Below are positions 59,401 to 64,000 of a stretch of 64,000 nucleotides of DNA, in pieces. The position numbers and the translations under genes are program-made. The stretch covers positions 4,661,001 through 4,725,000 of the forward strand of contig JAWUZG010000070.1 in the NCBI GenBank assembly GCA_036785705.1, read 5' to 3'. The stretch's first letter is position 1; every line of letters starts with the position of its first letter. Below the pieces are notes generated by a model, which ran no database searches, was not told the origin of the DNA, and worked only from the letters and a program-made list of their open reading frames with translations. This DNA comes from Acanthornis magna. Taxonomy: Eukaryota > Chordata > Aves > Passeriformes > Acanthizidae.

Positions 59401-61385
59401 TCATCTGTATAGGATTTCTCCTCTGTTACACTGTCCTGCAGTAGATGAGCCTTAATGGGGTGCTGCCATCCCTGTGAGCCACCTTTTCTGCTTTCCTGTA
59501 GCCCCAAGTGTTCCTCGGCTGCATATTCCAGCATGGCATTCTGTCCCAAAGGGACACATACCATCAGTATGAATGCTGAACTCCATGTAACCTCCTATTT
59601 CCCAGCTTAGGTTTCTATTTTAATTAACTCTCCAGCTTTGTGCTCAAAAAACCCCTATGTATATTTGTGTGTCTATATGATATACTGGCTTTTTTTGACC
59701 TTTTACACCAGGTATCCATCTATTACATTCTTTATAAATTATTTTCATGTCTATTTCAATGTTGCCAATGTTATGACTTCTTACCTGAGCCCTATGGTTT
59801 CACAAACACTCGATTTGGAGCTTTCCCAGCAGATGAGACCTATTTTACTTTAACACCTGCTTCAGTCACCTCTCAGTTAAGGCTGACTTGTATTTGCACT
59901 GTATAAACCTGTGCCTGCATTTTAATTCCATCCCTCAAAGAACTGCCTCTCTCAGATCATTGAGACCTCAATGATAATGTGATGATTAGTAGACATGAAA
60001 CTAGCGTGGTCTCAGTTTCATCCAGAAAAATAAATAGAGCTAGCTGTTCAGGAAAAGAAGAATTCCAGTGGGAAGAAAGACAATTGTTGTGACATTTTCT
60101 TCGAAAACAGAGTGTTCAGAAATAGAAGATGCACGCATCTTGGGGAGTTTTTTAATTTTGTGACATGCTGCAAACATAAGGGGTTAGGAGGCAGGAAAGC
60201 CAAGTGAGCTGGATGAATATCCAAACAGAGAAATCTGGCTAAAGAGAACAAATAGAGCTGGAATTGTGGTGAAACATGTGTTTTCAAGTAAACATCATAA
60301 TAGGCCAGTGGAAGGGGTACTGATCCCCACACAGCTGGCAGCAGTAAAGAGAGAAATGCTTAAAAAATTTCTCCTTAGTTTAAGGACTCAGTAGGTTTCT
60401 GGACAGTGAAATACAAGAAGGTATCTCCCTGGCAACTGGTGATCTAACCTTGGTACCAGGGTCCTGTTCTTGCAGAATCCCAGCTGGAGTCACCTCATGT
60501 ATGCCCTGGCACGGTAATCCAGCAAGTGTATGTTACTGGTTCCTTTGAGGAATCAGATCATCTCCAGAGAAATGGAAATTCCCATTATTCAGTTTATTAT
60601 ATAACCACATGAAACACAGCATGTGTCTTCTCATAAGTTTTCATTTGGTACCCACCTGTTTCTTGGGAGAATCACAACAAACTCGGCATGTGGATTGGCA
60701 CGGGAGCTTGTGCAGCCGTGGAACCCTGCTGCCACCCACCAGCATGCGACCTGAAATGTGCTGGGGGCAGCAGAAAGAAACACCTCAGGAGCTCAACACT
60801 GCGGGGCCAAGGAAGACTGGAGCTCACCTCTGCAGGGACGGACAGGTCTCATTTTCCCTGTCAGCAGCCTGAGGAATCTGCTTGCAGCCTTTATATGGAT
60901 TTTGGTCCCCTTCCCTCCTACCTTCACCGCTTGAAATGGGGCTGGCCTAGCTGCTTCTCTTACGTGTGCTTTCCATTAAGCAGCTCTCTACAGGCTTTTG
61001 AGTCAGTGAAGGTGACATGGAAAAACAAAGAAGACAATTTAGAAAATATGAGATCCAGAAATATTATACCTTAAAGAAATCTACATCATTAAAACAACTG
61101 CAAATTAAATGAAAATTCCTGGGGTTTTTGTAGCACTACCATTCTTGTCAATGGCAAAAATACAGTCTTTTCAGCTTATTACTACTGTGGTCAAAACCAG
61201 CAGCATCCAGAAAACAAATGTTTCCAATGATAATCTAACAAAAAATAACAAATGACCATACAAAAGATCTGCATGGCCTCTCTAACTCAGACTCCAAACC
61301 ATGATGAAACAGGAAAACTAAATTCAGTCCAGGTTCCAGCATGTCTCTTCTGCCCCCAAGTCTGTCTACCCACTTAGAATGTCAG

Positions 61386-61406
61386 AAAACAAACAAACAA
61401 ACAAAA
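61386..61406. repeat. (CAAA)n simple repeat, possible poly(A)-site downstream element
   Basis: On the minus strand this reads as a GTTT repeat. It lies just past the ATTAAA candidate, where a GU/U-rich downstream element of the NDNF poly(A) site would be expected. Confidence 0.6.
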
Positions 61407-61414
61407 TACCGACA

Positions 61415-62086
61415 ATATATAATCTAATATTTTTAATTTTATGTACAGGAATATAACGTTATGGCAACTTTGTACATGAAATACATACAGTATTTAAACA
61501 TGAAAATCAGCTAGGTAAGAATTTACATTAGCAATGAAACTGCTTCATCTGCAGCCCAGTTAATACTTAGTTTAGATCTGTATTTTATTGGGGGGAGATT
61601 TTAATAGTTTACAATCATAGAAACATAAACATTTAAAACAAGACTCTATAAAATAATTTACAGAAACCCTACCGTCTACACTGAGAGAAAGGGCATATGT
61701 CTGTGAGTTGTGTGTGTGAGTAACAAGGTGGACAAATGATGTACCTCAGCCTTTTAAAGTATAAAATAATTTAGAAGAAGTTCATGCAATATGGAAGCAA
61801 AGGCGTGCCAGTTCTTCCGAGGTTTCCTGCTACCTTGGGCATCTACTGAGCATCACATGTGGGTCACTGGACACATGATAACACCGCTGCCAGGTGCTAC
61901 CAGACAGCACCAGCCTCAGTCCCTGCAAACAATGACTTATGTAAACATAAATATACAAGTTGATATCTTTTCTACACAGTACAAATACAGGTCACAACTT
62001 CTCAGCTGTGCAAGTAGTCAATCCATATACTCAGAAGCAGGATAATGCTCAGTCCGGAGTTCCACGCGTTCCTCTGTCCAGGGGCA
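61415..62086 (-). other. NDNF: NDNF 3' UTR (inferred extent)
   Basis: AT-rich sequence following the NDNF stop codon, running to the candidate poly(A) signal. The extent is inferred from poly(A) motifs and may be shorter (AATAAA at 61584-61589) or longer. Confidence 0.55.
61432..61437 (-). promoter_or_regulatory. NDNF: Candidate NDNF poly(A) signal (ATTAAA)
   Basis: ATTAAA on the minus strand, about 650 bases past the NDNF stop, is followed within about 30-50 bases by a U/GU-rich GTTT tract. A second candidate, AATAAA at 61584-61589, lacks such a tract. Cleavage near 61415 is inferred. Confidence 0.5.
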
Positions 62087-63477
62087 CTAACAGAACTTCC
62101 TTGTTTTCACCAGTTTGCTCTGGTATTTCACCGAGTGCCCGCCGTGCCCTATCACGTAAACATCCAGCAGGTAGGACTTGCCGGGCTGCAGGCCTCTGAT
62201 TGTCTCTGTGGTCACTGCTTTCTGGATGTTCTGGCTGTGGAAGTATTTACAGAGAACCTTTTCTGACTTCTTCCTCGTGTCTGGACCCAAGCACTGGTTC
62301 TGCTCTCTTTTCTTCTGCTCTTCGTTGTAATTGTCATCCACTTCCCTCTTGTAGATGCAGAATTTGTTCCTCTCCTGCGTGCCCAGCCACGCCACCGTGA
62401 CCGAGGAGCACGTGCGGAGCTTGTCAAAGGCTTTGATCCGCGTATCTTCGGGAAGGGAAGGAAACGACTGCTTGTTAGGCCTCGTTGTAGCCAGGATCTT
62501 CAGCATGGAAGCACCTTTTTTGCTTCCCTTCAGCCTAATAAGATATTTTGCTTTTGCTTTTCCCCGCAGCTGGAACTGCCGCACACCCTCCACGCTCTGA
62601 GACAAGAGAAGTTTTCCATCTCTCCTCACTTGGATCTGAACAGCATCCAGGCAGGAATGAACGGAAAAGGTGACTTTTTGGTGAGATGAAACAGGGGCAA
62701 AACGTAGAAATTTGGTTCCCTTTCTTTTGATGAACACATCTGTAACTTTGCCATCCTTCAGATCGACTGTTTTCTGCTTAGCCTCCTCCTTCGTCCTGGC
62801 AAAGGTGCCGACGTACGCGGTGCTCATGTTGGTGTTGGTGTTCACTGCAAACATGTCAAAGTAGTACTGCGTGTCTGGCTTCAGGTCAGACACGGTGAAG
62901 ATGTTCTTGTTCCCAATACAAACTTTATGCAGGTCAACTCTCGGCTTTGGGGATGTTTGCCGCCCAAACTTCGATGATTTTAGGAAACCACGTTCTTTGC
63001 CAGAGTTGTTGTCTGCAGGGAAGCCAAAATGGGCAAAGTCAAAGGGACTGAAATCCAGACCTGGCTTTGGAGCCATCATGAAGGCGTCGTCAGAGCTGAG
63101 CTTGGCTTCGACAGCGCAGAGGCTTTTGAAGTTGTGCTCTTTATTGATGACTATGCAGTACTGGATGGGCTGTCTCAGTAAGGAGGCCGTGGGGCTTGGT
63201 TTCCATGCCAGTGTCACTGTTGTACGTCCCAGAGAGGTGACATCAATTCTAGGATCATAAGGTAGCTCAGGATAAGGCTGATCCGACTCTGGAGTCGTGG
63301 TTGCATACACTTTAAAATGGGTGTCTTTCTCTGTCGAGAGCAGATCCAGTTGGTAGAGCCCAGACGGGGAACTAGAGGACACAAAGTACTCCACATCATT
63401 GCCTTTGTAGGAGAAGAGCTCCGTGCCTTCCTCATTGGTAATCTGCTGTTTCTGTTGCTCAAGAGGCTCTGGCTCAC
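62087..63477 (-). CDS. NDNF: NDNF terminal coding exon (C-terminal 462 residues)
   Basis: NDNF (neuron-derived neurotrophic factor) is a secreted glycoprotein that supports neurons and endothelium and modulates FGF-receptor signalling in GnRH-neuron migration. This exon begins after TACTCCAG with GT completing a Gly codon, then EPEPLEQQKQQ, and runs open to TAG (62089-62087). Its length matches the human remainder. It includes SYKGNDVEYF, an FN3-like unit from about PYDPRIDVTSLGRTTVTLAW to DTQYYFDMFAVN, a sequon in NMSTAY, and a second FN3-like unit from DTRIKAFDKLRTCSSVTVAW to GKSYLLDVYVIGHGGH. It ends VKTRKFC. The most variable stretch is after FGFPADNN, where it differs from human. The exons with the signal peptide lie right of the window. 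Upstream in-frame codons to 63502 are intron. Confidence 0.97.
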
Positions 63478-64000
63478 CTGGAGTACAAGCAAAGGAAAAC
63501 ATTTGTACAGACTCTCTCTGCGAGTGTGAGGAAACAGAAGTCTAACAGACACATTTTACTACATAAAATACAAATGGGAGATGAAAAAGGAAGGCTTTGC
63601 CTTCTGAGAAATATGTAATTAATCAACACTTCTGTCAAATCAGAGAGGAAAATTGGTTTGGCACTCAGGATAGAACCAAAAGCAATAGAAATTCCACCTG
63701 CCCAGCATTAATGGAGTCATGAATGGTAGCTAATACCTTCACCAGAGTATCAGGCACACCATTTGGAGTTGCCATGCAGTTTTCCCTAGAGGAAGCTGAC
63801 TCACTTGCCTGTTCCTGGATGTGGACCCTTGGCTTTGGCCCTCTGAGTCCTGCTAAAATTTCGTGGCTAAACAGAGTGGGGACCAAAGGTGTGTCTGCCA
63901 TACCATGTGGTGTGTGTGACAGTTCAGCATGTGTGCCAGAGGAAGCCCTTTCCTCTCCTGGCCAGCAGCTCTGTGGCTCCATGGCTGGAGATAAGTCCCC
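63478..64000 (-). other. NDNF: NDNF intron preceding the terminal exon, partial
   Basis: 523 bp up to the window edge. No NDNF exon is seen. A 105-codon minus-strand frame (63665-63982) contains two similar segments, TPHGMADTPLV and TPNGVPDTLVK, but matches no family I recognise and is probably not coding. Confidence 0.8.

Larger units (their letters stand above)
43691..61414. other. Intergenic region between NDNF and PRDM5
   Basis: About 17.7 kb separate the PRDM5 promoter from the NDNF 3' end. The region holds a long GATA microsatellite, a 25-base A run, and a few low-repeat stretches dense in transcription-factor-like motifs (52230-52310, 55500-55620, 56380-56430). No exon of a known gene is recognised. 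The longest frame is 222 codons (plus, 48389-49057) and resembles no family I know. Regulatory roles are inference only. Confidence 0.75.

Noticed and set aside
59223..59564. 113-codon minus-strand ORF between the genes, considered as an upstream gene or retroelement piece
   Set aside because: No retroviral, LINE or host motif recognised, and no supporting neighbouring frames.
63478..63502. In-frame extension of the NDNF exon to an ATG at 63502
   Set aside because: The bases end in a pyrimidine-containing TACTCCAG acceptor and do not match NDNF; they are intron.

Overview
The window looks like vertebrate nuclear DNA, most likely from a bird. It is AT-rich, with split genes, GT-AG introns, one CpG island and LINE debris of the CR1 family. 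Two protein-coding genes are recognisable, both on the minus strand. They are PRDM5 (a PR-domain, C2H2 zinc-finger transcription regulator) and NDNF (a secreted neurotrophic and FGF-signalling modulator). As far as I recall, these two genes are also same-strand neighbours on human 4q27, with NDNF upstream of PRDM5, so this is an ordinary conserved syntenic block.

Layout, left to right. Bases 1-10138 belong to a PRDM5 intron; the last PRDM5 exons (about four more zinc fingers) lie beyond the left edge. Between 10139 and 43374 there are 13 PRDM5 coding exons, read right to left, which join in one open frame of 515 codons plus one base. Exons 1-4 carry the PR domain and an acidic stretch. Exons 5-13 carry twelve zinc fingers. 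A CpG island at about 42800-43690 covers exon 1 and its 5' UTR. It holds GC boxes, G-quadruplex-forming runs and a short upstream ORF with a very strong start context. From about 43700 to 61400 is intergenic DNA with microsatellites, no recognisable gene and a few stretches that could be regulatory. The terminal NDNF exon (62087-63477) and its 3' UTR follow, then part of the preceding NDNF intron up to the right edge.

Mobile-element content is low. There is one avian-type CR1 3' end in PRDM5 intron 2 and one much older CR1/L3-like relic in intron 3. I found no tRNA, rRNA, CRISPR array, intact transposon or viral gene.

I see no novel multi-gene system here. The observations most worth checking are the upstream ORF in the PRDM5 leader, the repeating two-exon, three-finger structure of the PRDM5 zinc-finger region, a weak 5' splice site after PRDM5 exon 6, a perfect 18-bp palindrome in intron 8, and candidate enhancer stretches between the two genes. 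Exon limits were set by hand from splice signals, reading phase and remembered family sequence; no alignment was run.
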